Below, piece after piece: positions 32,687 to 46,022 of a stretch of DNA of 64,000 bases. A program made the translations under genes and the position numbers. Under the pieces are notes generated by a model that was not told where the DNA came from, searched no databases, and saw only the letters and a program-made list of their open reading frames with translations. Positions within the stretch are counted from its first letter, which is position 1. Every line of letters starts with the position of its first letter. This DNA comes from Sanghuangporus weigelae (Eukaryota > Basidiomycota > Agaricomycetes > Hymenochaetales > Hymenochaetaceae): contig CP137324.1 of assembly GCA_033182465.1 (NCBI GenBank), positions 2,418,001 through 2,482,000 of the forward strand, read 5' to 3'.

Positions 32687-33859
32687 CTTGCATTATTACC
32701 GGTATCTAAGTCAGGATTAGACCCTTTTCCAGACCTCGATATCAGTTCGATACAACAATGGCAGTTATCTCATAGTATAGAACTCGTGATACCATTTTTA
32801 ATTGCGGCGTAGGCAACTGTGACACAGCAGGACGGAGAAATTCGATTCACCAATGAAAGGGAGATGAGGCGAAGATAGACAGATGACTATCCCATTTATA
32901 TGTATAATCAGGGTGCTCCCTGAGTTCCAGCAGTAAAGTCAACGAGGGCCTTTCCAGCGAGCTGTGAAGTCGTCAACATTATCATCAACGACTGACGCGG
33001 GAACACTGGCATGAGAAGCATGGTATGTCTTGCGCATTCAACATGCAGCTTGACACAACTTACAGCTAGTTGCAAAATTATTGTCAATCACATGATTTCA
33101 CCACTTTTCTCGCCATGAGAGCCTCAAAACACAGATAAAATCATATCTCACCCAAATCTCAATGGTTTCACATTATCTAAGTTACAAAATTCATCTTTTC
33201 GAAAGGGCTTTCGCTTAGGAAAAACGATCAAGAAAATAGAGCAAAACATGACCCCAAAATGGCGAAAATATCGTTTTTTGCCTCTTCCTTGCATGTGCAT
33301 TTTTTCTGTGATCCCTGCTGGTCCAGCACCTCCCCAAAGCTATCCAGAATGATAATATGATTATAAAATGAATTTACAGACTGAGTTTGAGTTGAATTGT
33401 GTACCAGAATGTGCTGCTTTGAGGCATGCCTGAATTACTCAAAACTCATCATTTCCCCCTAGCCTCCCAGGCTCCAGGAAAAATTCTTACAGGCCAGATT
33501 CATGCATGTAAATTCATTTTAGATATAATAGACTAGGTTTATGTGCTAGCTAGGTCCTCAGCATCTACTGGTGAGCTGGGAAGATGCTGTCTAAAATAGT
33601 GCATGTAGAGATAGAGCCAAGTCGAGATCTTGTGATTTCGTGCAGCCGAACAGGCCCTAAAGATTTCGGCGAATGAAATTTCTGGAACTTTCGTAGTGGT
33701 GAGAGATCGACGCTTGCTTACAAATCATCACAAAAACTCTGGATTTTCGTGTCGCCGACGAGTTCTACGCTTTCTCTCCTCTGAGTCGCTGGCATCTCGA
33801 GTTTTCCTCTCTTCATCTCGTCTTCTTCATCCGTACATTTGCTTATTTAGTTAAGTAAA
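32687..33859. other. Gene-free stretch upstream of Hsp10 gene
   Basis: AT-rich sequence without a recognisable gene. The last about 200 bp, pyrimidine-rich, probably contain the Hsp10 promoter and 5' untranslated region. Confidence 0.5.
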
Positions 33860-34410
33860 ATGGTGCGTTGGCGTCGTATTCAGCGCCTGCTTGGCTAAGG
33901 TGTCCCGTGTGATTTACTAATGCACTGCGCGTTGACCAGGCATCCCAGGCGACGTTCAAGTCCATCAAGGCGGTCATCCCGCTTCTCGACCGTGTCCTCG
34001 TACAACGATTCAAGCCTGAGGCCGTGCGTCCAGCATAACTAGCACATGTACTTTCCACGTCATCTGACATTCATTCTCTTGCCTTTTCTTTTTCCGACGT
34101 TACAGAAAACTGCGACGGGCATCTTCCTCCCGTCATCCGCGGCGAACACGCCATTACCCGAGGCGACTGTAATTGCTGTTGGACCGGGCGCCCCTAATAA
34201 AGAGGGGAAGGTTGTTCCGACGAACGTCAAGTCTGGCGATCGTGTCCTCTTGCCTGGCTGGGGAGGAAACTCGATTAAAGTCGGCGAAGAAGTGAGTTAT
34301 ACTTACTTGGTGATTCTGAGTCGGAATGCGAAGCTGAAGAGTTGTTTTGCACCTCATAGGAATACCATATCTTCCGCGACTCGGAGATTCTTGCGAAGAT
34401 CCAGGAGTGA
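33860..34410 (+). CDS. hsp10: Mitochondrial co-chaperonin Hsp10 (GroES/Cpn10 family)
   Basis: The 107-residue partner of Hsp60. A heptameric ring caps the chaperonin in the mitochondrial matrix and helps fold imported proteins. Four exons: 33860-33862 (only the ATG), 33940-34023, 34106-34291 and 34360-34410; all introns are GT-AG and fall between codons. Diagnostic features are PLLDRVLVQRF near the N-terminus, the mobile loop KTATGIFLPSS, the roof segment, VKSGDRVLLPGWGG and the C-terminal IFRDSEILAKIQE. Length and all landmarks match the family, so the gene looks intact. The first intron contains a clear branch-point-like TTACTAAT. The start is fixed by the family N-terminus (MASQ...) and by the Met codon sitting directly on the donor. 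The gene converges on the transcription factor gene at 35087-37384. Confidence 0.95.
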
Positions 34411-35086
34411 ATGAGTCAACGAGAGTCTCTCGGCGGCATTAGGGTGGAAGAAAACATAACGAGGGAAGAGGCGAACGTCGACCACGTCGGTCCTTCTCAA
34501 TCTTCTCTTTATTTTTGGTTCTCATGCTGTCTCGTTCATCATCTACATGACTCATAATCCATTAATCTACATTTATCGGCATTTTTATGCATCGTATGCC
34601 TCAAAGTCTGTCCTATTGACCACATTTGCATCAGATATGAGCATCAATCGAATGAAACCAGCCCCACTCTCCATTAACAAATCAATTGGCATGCTTCATT
34701 GTGGACGCATCCCGCCCCAAAAGATGATCTCAAGTGGGTTCTTGGTGCTAGAGATGCACGTTGCAGACTTGACGTGGTCGTGTCACAAATAAGTCGTATG
34801 TGCACAAATTATATACACTTTTATCGTCGTATCAGTTGTGTACAAAGGAACTTCCTATAAACCGAAAGCAGAAACGAGGTGGCAGAAGTACAGTGAAAGA
34901 GAGATGAGCGTAGTATGGACATAATAGCAATCGGAAAGCGGAATAGTAAAGAAAAATGGGAGATAAAGAGGGATAATAACTGGACTCAGAACAAACGATT
35001 ACAGGAAGTCTAAGAATGGTCTGTAAAAAAACGACAAAGGAAACGAGGCTAGTGTGTGGTGGATCAGAAAGCGTTCGATCACCCAT
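34411..35086. other. Convergent 3' region
   Basis: Between the Hsp10 stop and the stop of the minus-strand transcription factor gene. No gene seen; it probably holds both 3' untranslated regions. Confidence 0.55.
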
Positions 35087-37384
35087 CTACCTCCTCCGCC
35101 TTTTCTTCTTTGGCCTAGCGCTCCCGACTTTTCCAGCTGTCTTTCGTGTGGTCCGGTCTGCATTGTCGGCAACATCTGCAGGTGGTAGGCTGTAAAGAGG
35201 ATATGGAGGTGGTGGAGCTGCACCTGGTGTTGTACCTAGAGCTCGTTTCTTCGACTTTGATTCTGAATCTTGAGATTGGACGGCAGGCGTGGAATTCGGC
35301 ATCTCTCGTGGTAATGCCGATCCGGACGGCGACGTAGATAACGTCGAGGTCTTGGGAAGCGTCTGATGAGACTGAGTCGAAAGAGTGGTCGTTTCATCAA
35401 TATGCGGTTCTTGAACATCGTGCAGAATATCTTTCAAGCTCAGACTTGAGCGTCGAGTTACCTCCAGCTCTTCACTAGCTCCGACATCATTCCTTGCTTC
35501 ATTCTGAGAAGCCGTGTTATCTGCCTTCTCTGAGGAACGGCTCCCAAGACCGTCCGAACGTAACTCCGAGATGTGGAAGCTAGGAGTATCCGGCGACGGC
35601 TGCTGCCTCACTTCCGTCTTTTGTTCCATGACAACTCCCTTTGCTTCATCCCTCCTCCGTTTCCGATCCTCATCCGCCGAAGGGTCGGAGATCGCACCCA
35701 AAGGTAAATCGGTGTGACGTGAAATAGGCACGTAATCAGAGCTTAAGTGACCGCATCCAACGGCGTCGGGGTGCGGTGGCAAATGTGCGGAATGACCCCC
35801 ATCATGCTCGGATTCTTCGGTATGATTTGTTAGATGAACTTGTCTCGAGGTAGATTTCTCGTCTCCGAGAAGAAGAGCGCGACTTCGAGCTCGTTGAGGA
35901 GGACTCAGGGATGCTTCGTTTGTGTGAGGCGGGGTTAAAGGGGCATCAAAGTGTTCCTGAGTGTACGGAGGAGTCGAACGGCCTCCGGGAGTCGGCACAT
36001 GGGCTGGTGGCAGAGGAGGAGGGAAAGCATTCGGCAGGTGATGGTCCTGTAATGAATATGTACCGTAATCTTCATGTACTGCCTCGGCACCTGCGAGGTT
36101 TAGGCCATCTAGTCGCGGCTGATGTATCGCGTAATGAGAAGCGCGGGTAGCAGGGTAGAGGGCTTCAGCCGACGCTGAGCCTGTACTCAGAGGAGGGCAC
36201 GGGTACTCGTATTGAACATGCGGTCCGACGGCGTGTGCAAGCTGACCTCGAACAGAGTTCTCTGCCCTCCACGCAGCTTTCGCCGCAGCCTCCGCACCTA
36301 GCATCGCGCTCCCAAACCGTTCCATATATGGACCGGTCCTATATATATCGATGACTTGTGGAGTAGCACTTACATGCGGAGGTGGTCGGTTCCAATTGCT
36401 AATGCGATGTCCAGCTTGCACAAAAGTCTGTGAAGGCTGTGGATCTGCCGCCCAAGAATTTGCAGGAAGGTGGATGCGACCGGTGCCATTGAATTGTAGA
36501 GGCGGGAGTGGCGCTGGCGCGCGGGTCGAGTGATTGCGGTAGTGCCGACGCATGTTACTTGATACGTTGAATGTCCTCCCGCATAATGGGAAGGGACATA
36601 CATAAGCTAAGCAGTCAACAAAGTCGCTCATTAGCAAGGCAAACCAAGGCAGAAGATAGAATAGGATTCGATGGGAGAATGACCATCAGAAAAGACATAG
36701 GCCGACGATCATCGGTTTCATGTCAATCACTGGGCAAGGCGGAGCGCAGGGACGGTAAGAAGGCGCCTCGCCAACGACATCGCGAAAGCAGCATCCGTCA
36801 AAGAAGGAAAAGGATATACAGAAGAAATATCAACGGCAATCAGACTCACGTTTGGCGCCAGAGTGTGTATTGGCGTGGATTCTTAGACTACTAGGTCTGT
36901 TAAATCCTTTCCCACACGTCTGGCAGGTGTGCTTTTTGACACGATCATTGCTTCCACTGGATTCCTCTCTGTTGTGGTTGGGTGCATCGTTGTTCCCATC
37001 GTCGCTCCAATATGGGTCGATAGGGTCGTTTTGACCGTTGTCAGAAATCTGGAGGGATGGATCATCAAAGATGAATCTGGTCGTGTCCAAGTCACTCAGG
37101 GCCAGGCTTCTACCGATATTCGGGTCCCGACGAACCGGGTGCGATGGATCTAACGCGGAGGTCTGGTCATAAGCAGGTTGAGTGGAGTACGATGGGAATC
37201 GTTCTTGTTGAGTCTGGTGGCTTGAGAAAGAGACTGAATTACCCTGAGAATATAGGGGTTGGGACGGGAGAAGGGTCGCGGACGTTGGAGGCAGCGGCGG
37301 TGGCACGAGATAGTTGTCCGTCGATGGCGGGACGTTGTAAAAGAGATGGTCGGGAAGAAGGTCTTTCAGACTTGGAAGGGTCAT
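35087..37384 (-). CDS. C2H2 zinc-finger transcription factor, 684 aa
   Basis: Nuclear transcription factor with two adjacent classical C2H2 fingers. Exon 1 is 37384-36850 and exon 2 is 36606-35087, separated by a 243 bp GT-AG intron that interrupts the inter-finger linker. The joined codon restores the TH(S/T)GAKPY linker, strong support for the junction. Finger 1 is CQTCGKGFNRPSSLRIHANTH (residues about 154-174), finger 2 CPFPLCGRTFNVSSNMRRHYRNH (about 183-205), a pairing common in basidiomycete regulators. The N-terminus is Pro/Ser/Gln-rich with an acidic DDP/DPYWSDD stretch that could activate transcription. Residues 206-684 are low complexity, ending with a basic RPKKKRRRR nuclear localisation signal. 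The intron is long for this genome. The ATG is the first in the open frame. Target genes cannot be told from sequence. Confidence 0.88.
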
Positions 37385-39474
37385 TGGTGGGGAGAGAGAG
37401 ATGGTGGTGGGAGGAGAGGAAGAGAGATGTTCAGTGTAACTTCAAAGGATTGGCGCTGATTATATTCGTCTGGCCGAGAACAGCCGCCAGTTGCTGTGTT
37501 CAGTAACAGGATCAGGCACATCAGTTCGATGGATCGTCGTCGCAAATCGTAGCTCCACGCTAAAAACTTTGAATATCCTTTCTGGACCACCTTTCCGATC
37601 AGCGCGTTTCGAGGGTCTCAAAATTTTTCAATATCGTCCTCTGTCTTCTCTGGCTGAATTTGATTCTTTTGTATTGTAAGAAATTCAAGGAGCGTTCTTT
37701 CATGAGGGCAGTCTTTTTCGTCGCGGTTGATGAAATTCTGAGCAAGCCAAACGCCGTAGAAGTCCGGACGGATGAAGTTCTGGCTGATTCTCCCGGTGAT
37801 CCACGATGACGATCATCCAGGTCAAGGTTCGCACATCCACGTGCCTCACAGTCCGCGTCATTCAGAGCCTACCCGACGAAAATCGTGAGTCACTGAGCAT
37901 TTCCGTCGGAGCCAAATTTTCTTCGCGAGAACTGGCCTATGCCGCTCGCGTAGGTCTTGTGGCGAAACTCACTTGTCGGACTGGCATGAAAAATAAGACA
38001 AAGGATTTTCTCCGAGGTACGTTGAAGTGTACGGAACCTGAGAATCGGTGGATGAACCCGTATGAGTATCATTGCGGAAGTTATAGTGTTAGCCGGATCA
38101 CCGCAGGCAGACGACCGCAAGAGAAGATTTGATTTGATACTTGCTTTGGCGCTGATTACGGGTCAAAAGATTTCCCATTAACGAAGACCAACATTATAAC
38201 CTTGTGAGTCCAGCAGTCCTTCAATAACCCCGCTTATTCATTTGCTCAATTCTCGTACAATACTGGCTTTGCAAAGAAAGATGTGGCATGAGGCAGATGA
38301 TTCTACGGGACGAGATGGGAAGGAGGGACCGTCGTGCGCAAATGATCGCGATTAAACAAGTGTTCGATCTCTCTCTAGGGCAAATACGGGCTGCTCATAG
38401 CCAGTTGCAGATGGACTCCAGTATGTACTTTTCGATCTCGTGCCGGCGAAGCGATTTGGAAACAATTCTTTCGTAGGACCAGACGTCAAAAAGACAAGCG
38501 AAATATATCTAGGATCGTCAAGAATCCGAAAAGAGAAACATTGAACCTTCACAATGTGTTGCCGCTGTATGTCGGCCAGCCTCCCTCAGAACAGGACCTA
38601 GAATGTGAAGATACGGACTGATATGTTCGCTATCGCTTATCTTGATCCTTGTCTGTCGCGTCGTCGACTATTATCAGAGAGCATTGTTGATGTGCATTCT
38701 GGCCTAACATTTTTCCCTTTTCTCTCCGACAGCAAGGGGAAAAATCCTCCGATTCAAAGAGGTTTCCCACATTCGAAGGCGCATCAAGGCTCTGCTGCAC
38801 CGACCTTGTTCGACCTGTGTTTTGTAGGTCCACATACGGCGCAGTTCGCAACCGCGATTTCACAAAGGAGCAGGCAATGAAAGAAGCACATAGGGAAACT
38901 ATCTTCTTTTCATTTACCGATATGCATCGCCTTGCTTTTCTAGAATGCCTATGGGGCCGCAGCTGATGCATGAGGCTATCAACCACGTTGAGGCCCTCGT
39001 TCTCGAAGGAAGCACTGCCTCGAACCCTCGACCGCAATTCTTGCCCTGAGGAACGATTGTCACGCGTCTGTCACCAAAACGTACCAAATGAAGCCAAGAC
39101 TGTCAACTTGGACCGGGAAGAAAGGTTGGGATCGATAGAAAGGGGAATATGGGTCCAACAACGACCGATGAATCGGTCTATGCGTAGGCCCAAGCACATC
39201 TTATGACTCGTCGGCTGAATTCAAGCCGGTGCGACTCGCAAACCACATCAACAGGAATCATGCGCGGGAAAGGAGGGACATATTTGTAGCCTAAGTACTC
39301 GAGTTGGTTCAAAAGGCATTCCATATTTGGACGCATACAAAGGTTAGAATCGCAGATTTTAATCCACACCCTCCCTTTCTCTTCAACCACACTCTACCGC
39401 GTCAATTCCCCATCCTCACAACACCCCTTCTCGACTTCGTATCATCTCCCAACACTTACATCGAAGCACTGAAG
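37385..39474. other. Upstream region of zinc-finger copy A (start of tandem array)
   Basis: From about 37868 the sequence is repeated at about 42508 (very similar) and, more diverged, at about 47110, so it belongs to the tandem unit. Only short frames are present. The 100 bp before the start codon of copy A are CT-rich (CACCCTCCC..., CAACACCCC), typical of fungal promoters, and are conserved in all three copies. Confidence 0.65.
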
Positions 39475-41375
39475 ATGTCCAGACAATTCCAGCTTGATAA
39501 TACTGCCTCCCCCTCTAATGAAAGGGCATATTCCTTTACAGAGCGTGTGGCTGGACAGTGAGTATCCACATCTTTCGTCGCCTCTGCCGAGTGCCGTCTA
39601 CGTCTTATTCTCTTGCTGACCATGACGCATTCAAGCCACGATGTTGTCGATACGATCGACCCGTTCGGCGCATTTGGTGCGTTCGACGCGTCTTTCGATG
39701 GCGACATGGAGGTTAGGTTCTTTGAGATCCTTTTCGATGCTGGCTCCCGCCCGTCCAACATCGACGACGTGTCCGCTGATATCAATGCAACTAATAACGG
39801 GAATATGACCGGAAGGTGAGTAACTGGCGCCCCCTCTCTGATGTGCACTGGACTAAGCCCATCGTCTCTAGCCACAACACGCCCTCTGGCTCCATGTCCC
39901 GCACGCTCCCTCAGAACGCGCTCCCGTCTTCCCATCTATTCAATTCGCCCGTCGAATCGTGCTACTGGGCCAATTTGGGCTTGGCGTCACCCGCCCGCGT
40001 CCCTTCCCCTCAGACCGCTGTTGAAGACCGCGATGCCCACACATCGTCCTCGAGTTCCATCGCCGAACCAGACCCCTTCCTCGTTCGCAGCGACCTGACT
40101 CTCGGGGGGCTGCAGGTCGCCGAGAATCCATTCTCCGCGCTTCCCCTCCCGTCGATGGAGGATCTTCAAGACGACGAGATAGTCGTAACCGATGAAGAGA
40201 TGCAACTATCCCCATCCCCTTTGTGAGTACTGACCATGTCTATCATACTAGTACTGTCTGCTCAGCGCCGTTTACTTAGGACTGTTTCTAATTCTTCTGA
40301 ATCTACACATGTGGATACCCCTTTTCCAAGGACTCCTTCGGTCGAACCCTGCGAGGCAAGCGATGCTGTCCCTCATCATGTCGAGGCTGCTAAATCGAGT
40401 GCGGGAGCATCGGCATCACCAAATGGACTACCCGAAGGTGATTTTCTTCTAGACAAGAAGACATCTCTGCTTGGGTGCGTCTCGGATGCTGCATTGTCCG
40501 AAGTCGAAGAGGGCCCGGAGGAAGCATGTCCTTCTGCCGATGCAGAACTGGTTATTCCAGAGCAGACTCCCGATACTTCGTCACTTACGCCGGAAACCAG
40601 TGTAGCGGAGCCGGAAGAACATGCTTCTGCACCCAAGCAAAAGCCCGTCATTCTCGAAGTGACACCGAGTGGTCCATCCCCTTCTTCAAGCCATCCTGTG
40701 GCTTCCCAAGAGCCTAACGCTCTTCCAGTGTCCCAAAATGCTCCTCCGTCAAGAAAGAGGAAGAGGGTTGCTAAAACTCATGCAGCACACGAGCTTCGCG
40801 CGCTCTCGACTTTGCCACCGGAGCGCAAGACATTCTCATTGCCAATCCGCGAGGGCCGAGCCAGCAAGACTGGAGTCATTAAAATCCAGAACAAGCAGTT
40901 AGAAGCAGAATCGTGCTGCCATCTGGCTGGCAATGACGGCTTTTGTCAGTTTCGAGATTTGGCGGACGGAGGAAGGAAGTGTTTGGCGGAACTTCCTAAA
41001 GATGACAAGGCGGCGCGCGCGCACGTCGCCATGCATACCGACGCGCTGGGCTGGCGGGAATATTCCCGTCAACATCCCGATTGGAAGCCGACCTGCCCGT
41101 GGTGCAACGAACCGTGAACCAAGTTTGAGCAACTGACACGGCATATTCTCGACACACACCTACTCATGTTCATGGAGTGGTGTCCTTGTGGGGGAACGAA
41201 TAGCCGTTCAAATCACAAGCCAAACACAGTCCGGCACGTAGACTCCGACGTGCATAAGGTCTGGGTGCGACAGCAGGCTGTGTTGAGAACCGTAAAGCTC
41301 GAGGATGCGGACGATGGGCAGGAGGAATTCGTACAGGGGTCAAGTAAGGGAACCAAGCGGAGGCGTCGAAGGTAG
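39475..41375 (+). pseudogene. Tandem zinc-finger gene copy A, nonsense-truncated
   Basis: Exons 39475-39557, 39636-39815, 39872-40222 and 40280 onward, with three 56-78 bp GT-AG introns in compatible phases. The frame hits TGA at 41115-41117, where copies B and C read CGG or CGA. The frame beyond it stays open and similar to TAG 41373-41375. A change of CGA to TGA at a CpG explains the stop. The truncated product would be 483 aa and would end just after the CPWC of the second finger, losing its histidines, the third finger and the basic C-terminus. It keeps a Ser-rich acidic N-terminus, an RKRKR nuclear signal and the first finger-like region. It may still yield a shortened protein. Confidence 0.8.
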
Positions 41376-44116
41376 TTGGACTGTTATCGGTTTTATTGTT
41401 ATTGCTGTGCTGTGAGCCTGCTGGTTCTTGGGGTTCTTGGGTGGCTCATAGTGTTGTCGCTCTGTTTATTCTTATCTATTTTCAGCTTGTTTTCTTTTTG
41501 TTGTCGATTTTTGCTGTATTGTTTGTATAGTAGATAGAAGGCTGTCTCAACAGATGTACAATGAAGTAATGTCGCGTCATAATTTTGAAGATTGTAGCTG
41601 AAGAGGCATCAAAATCGGTCTATTCTTCGAATAATCGTCCCGGCGCCAAGCAACTTTTCTCGCGTGGTACCGGTACTATGTACTCTGCGTCGAGGATTCG
41701 ATTTCATTTTACAACGTTCTTTTATGGATTTGGGTTTATTATGTCTGCCGTCTCCCCTCAGTAGCAACGCATTTAAGCACCGGGTCTGCTAGATTTTTGG
41801 TGGAGGCTCGTTTTTTTATTTGCACTGGTCTACAGGAAGATCCAATACAAGCCCAGGCTTGAAGTCCAGACCATATCAATATTATGTAGAGCAAAAGCGT
41901 TATCTCAGGCCATTCCGTCGTTACAAGCATTTGAAACACAGTTCTGAGATCAGCCATGTGAAGTCGAGTCAATCAGATTCGTGGACAAGGATACTAAGCA
42001 GCGTACCACCTCACCAAATGACCAACAGGATGCAAGTTCGCGTTTTAGTAAAATCATTATTGTCCGCTAAGAAATATCTAATCAGGATCGAGGTTCGCCT
42101 TCAATGGTCCTTTGAACTCAAGAAACGATGCAGGCTGCATAGAACTCTCTTCGATGAATTGGGATCGATTGCATATGCTCTGAGTATATAATTGATTGGC
42201 GCATTCATACTTTGCGGTCACGGTCAACAAGCCAGATTCGATACATACGCCGCTCTTTGTCTTGAGTGAGAGGAGTTTCCACGCCACAGGTCTCGTGATG
42301 ATGACACAACTCCTTTTCCCCTTGCCAATGCCAATTGCCATGTAATTGACGCAGTTGCTCTCGTGACCGCGTTTCTCCTCTTTCTATTGCGAGCTAAACC
42401 GTGCCAGATGTCGTCAAATTGAACGGGCTTTGGCTTCTGAACCTTGGGAAGGACAAGGAATTTCAAGCGATTCATGCGAAGAGTCGAAGACGTTGATGTA
42501 CAACCGGACGAAAATCATGAGTCACTGAATATTTCGGGGCCAATTTTTCTTCGCGAGAACTAGCCTATGCCGCTCGCGTAGGTCTTGTGGCGAAACTCAC
42601 TTGTCGGACTGGCATGAAAAATAAGACAAAGGATTTTCTCCGAGGTACGTTGAAGTGTACGGAACCTGAGAATCGGTGGATGAACCCGTATGAGCATCAT
42701 TGCGGAAGTTATAGTGTCAGCCGGATCACCGCAGGCAGACGACCGCAAGAGAAGATTTGATTTGATACTTGCTTTGGTGCTGATTACGGGTTAAAAGATC
42801 TCCCATTAACGAAGACCAACATTATAACCTTGTGAGTCCAGCAGTCCTTCAATAACCCCGCTTATTCATTCGCTCAATTCACGTATAATGCTGGCTTTGC
42901 AAAGAAAGATGTGGCATGAGGCAGATGATTCTACGGGACGAGCTGGGAAGGAGGGACCGTCGTGCGCAAATGATCGCGATTAAACAAGTGTTCGATCTCT
43001 CTCTAGGGCAAATACGGGCTGCTCATAGCCAGTCGCAGATGGACTCCAGTATGTACTTTCCGATCTCGTGCCGGCGGAGCGCTTTGGAAACAACTCTTTC
43101 GTAGGACCAGACGTCAAAAAGACAAGCGAGATATATCTAGGATCGTCAAGAATCCGAAAAGAGAAACATTGAACCTTCACAATAATGCGTTGAGGCTGCA
43201 CGTCGGCGAGCTGCCCTCAGAACAGGACCCAGAATGTGAAGATACGGAACTGATATGTTCGCTATCGCTTATCTTGATCCTTGTCTGTCGCGTCGTCGAC
43301 TATTATCGGAGAGCATTGTTGATGTGCATTCTAACCTAACAATTTTCCCTTTTCTCTCCGGCAGCAAGGGAGAAAATCCTCCGATTCACAGAGGTTTCCC
43401 ACATTCGAAGGCTCATGCACCCTCATCAAGGCTCAGCTATGCCGATCTTGTTCGACCTGTGTTTTGTAGGTCCACATACGGTGCAGTTCGCAACCGCGAT
43501 TTTACAAAGGAGCAGGCAATGAAAGAAACACATAGGGAAACTATCTTCTTTTCATTTACCGATATGCATCGCCTTGCTTTTCTAGATTGCCTATGGGACC
43601 GCAGCTGATGCATGAGGCTATCAACCACGTTGAGGCCCTCGTTCTCGAAGGAAGCACTGCCTCGAACCCTCGACCGCAATTCTTGCCCTGAGGAACGATT
43701 GTCACGCATCTGTCACCAAAGCGCGTCAAAGCGAGCCAAGACTGTCAGCTTGGACCGGGAAGAAAGGTTGAGATCGATAGAAAAGGGAATATGGGTCCAA
43801 CAACGACCGATGAATCGGTCTATGCGTAGGCCTAAGCACATCTTATGACTCGTCGGCTGAATTCAAGCCGGTGCGACTCGCAAACCACATCAACAGGAAT
43901 CAAGCGCGGGAAAGGAGGAACATATTTGTAGCCTATGTACTCGAGTTGGTTCAAAAGGCATTCCATTTTTGGAAGCATACAAAGGTTAGAATCGCAGATT
44001 TTAATCCACACCCTCCCTTTCTCTTCAACCACACTCTACCGCGTCAATTCCCCATCCTCACAACACCCCTTCTCGACTTCGTATCATCTCCCAACACTTA
44101 CATCGAAGCACTGAAG
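41376..44116. other. Spacer between zinc-finger copies A and B
   Basis: The first about 300 bp are the T-rich 3' flank shared with copies B and C. 41820-42507 is distantly similar to 46440-47112. From about 42508 it repeats the upstream unit of copy A. No separate gene recognised. Confidence 0.6.
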
Positions 44117-46022
44117 ATGTCCAGACAATTCCAGCTTGATAATACTGCCTCCCCCTCTAATGAAAGGGCATATTCCTTTACAGAGCGTGTGGCTGGACAG
44201 TGAGTATCCACATCTTTCGTCGCCTCTGCCGAGTGCCGTCTACGTCTTATTCTCTTGCTGACCATGACGCATTCAAGCCACGATGTTGTCGATACGATCG
44301 ACCCGTTCGGCGCATTTGGTGCGTTCGACGCGTCTTTCGATGGCGACATGGAGGTTAGGTTCTTTGAGATCCTTTTCGATGCTGGCTCCCGCCCGTCCAA
44401 CATCGACGACGTGTCCGCTGATATCAATGCAACTAATAACGGGAATATGACCGAAAGGTGAGTAGCTGATGTCCCCCTCTCTGATGTGCACTGGACTAAG
44501 CCCATCGTCTCTAGCCACAACACGCCCTCTGGCTCCATGTCCCGCACGCTCCTTCAGAACGCGCTCCCGTCTTCCCATCTATTCAATTCGCCCGTCGAAT
44601 CGTGCTACTGGGCCAATTTGGGGGCCAATTTGGGCTTGGCGTCACTCGCCCGCGTCCCTTCCCCTCAGACCGCTGTTGAAGACCGCGATGCCCACACATC
44701 GTCCTCGAGTTCCATCGCCGAACCAGACCCCTTCCTCGTTCGCAGCGACCTGACTCTCGGGGGGCTGCAGGTCGCCGAGAATCCATTCTCCGCGCTTCCC
44801 CTCTCGTCGATGGAGGATCTTCAAGACGACGAGAAAGTCGTATCCGATGAAGAGGTGCAACTATCCCCATCCCCTTTGTGAGTAACTGACCACGTCTATC
44901 ATACTAGTACTGTCTACTCAGTGCCGTTTATTTAGGACTGTTTCCAATTCCTCTGAATCTACACGTTCGGATACTCCTTTTCCAAGGACTCCTTCGGTCG
45001 AACCCTGCGATGCAAGCGGCGCTGTTCCCCATCATGTCGAGGCTGCTGGATCGAGTGCGGGAGCATCGGCATCACCAAATGGACTACCCGAAGCTGATTC
45101 TCCTCCAGACGAGAAGAAATCTCTGCTTGAGTGTCTCTCGGATGCCGTATCGTCCGAAATCGAAGAGGTTCTGGAGGAAGTATCTCCTTCTGAAGTCGAT
45201 ACTGCGGAGTTGACTCCTGGTACTTCGTCACTTGCGCGGCAAATCACTGTAGCGGAGCCAGAAGAAGCTGCTTCTGCGCCCAATCAAGAGCCCGTCGTTC
45301 TCGAACTGGCACCGAATGCACCACCCCCCTCTTTAAGCGGAGCTACAAGTGCTCAAGAGCCTCACGTTCTTCCTGCTTCCCAAGACGCCTCTCCGTCAAG
45401 AAAGAGGAAGAGGGTTGCTAAAACTCATGCAGCACACGAGCTTCGCGCGCTCTCGACTTTGCCGCCGGAGCGTAAGACATTCTCCTTACCAGTCCGCGAA
45501 GGCCGAGCCAGCAAGACTGGCGTCATTAAACTCCAGAACAAGCAATTAGAAGCAGAATCGTGCTGCCACCTGGCTGGAGATAATGGCTTTTGCCAGTTTC
45601 GGGTTTCGGCGGACGGGGAGAGGAGGTGTATGGCAGAACTTCCTAAGGACGACAAGGTGACGCGCGCGCATCTGGCGATGCATATCGACGCGCTGGGCTG
45701 GCGAGAGTATTCCCGACTCCATCCCGACTGGAAACCGACCTGTCCATGGTGTAACGAACCACGGACGAAACTTGAACAGTTGGTGCGACACATCCTCGAC
45801 ACCCACCTTCTCATGTTCATGGAGTGGTGCCCGTGTGGAGGCACCAACAGCCGGTCCAATACGAATACAAACACCGTCCGGCACGTAGACTCCGACGTGC
45901 ACAAGGTCTACCTGCGACAGCAGGCTGGGTTGGCAATCGTAAAGGACGAGGAAGCGGACGATGGGCAGGAGGAATTCGTACAGGGGTCAAGTAAGGGAAC
46001 TAAACGGCGGCGTCGAAGGTAG
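44117..46022 (+). CDS. Tandem zinc-finger gene copy B, intact
   Basis: Four exons (44117-44199, 44278-44457, 44515-44877, 44936-46022) give 570 residues with GT-AG introns throughout. The N-terminal half is acidic and Ser/Pro/Ala-rich, likely disordered, with a conserved FGAFDASF motif near residue 40. A bipartite basic signal RKRKR lies near residue 360. The C-terminal third holds three zinc-finger-like units: a long C-x-C...H-x3-H unit (CCHLAG to HLAMH), a clean C2H2 unit (CPWCNEP...RHILDTH) and a CPCGG...RHVDSDVH unit, then a basic tail KGTKRRRRR. Probably a nuclear DNA- or RNA-binding protein; family name unknown to me. This is the only copy with neither a nonsense codon nor an altered splice site. 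Confidence 0.8.

Noticed and set aside
35514-36150. Plus-strand ORFs opposite the 684 aa transcription factor
   Set aside because: They are antisense to a conserved coding exon and have no features of their own.
38395-38480. Kinase-like DVWSY motif on the minus strand upstream of the zinc-finger copies
   Set aside because: Only a few residues fit, stops are frequent and the copies disagree in frame. It might be an old gene relic, but I cannot support one.
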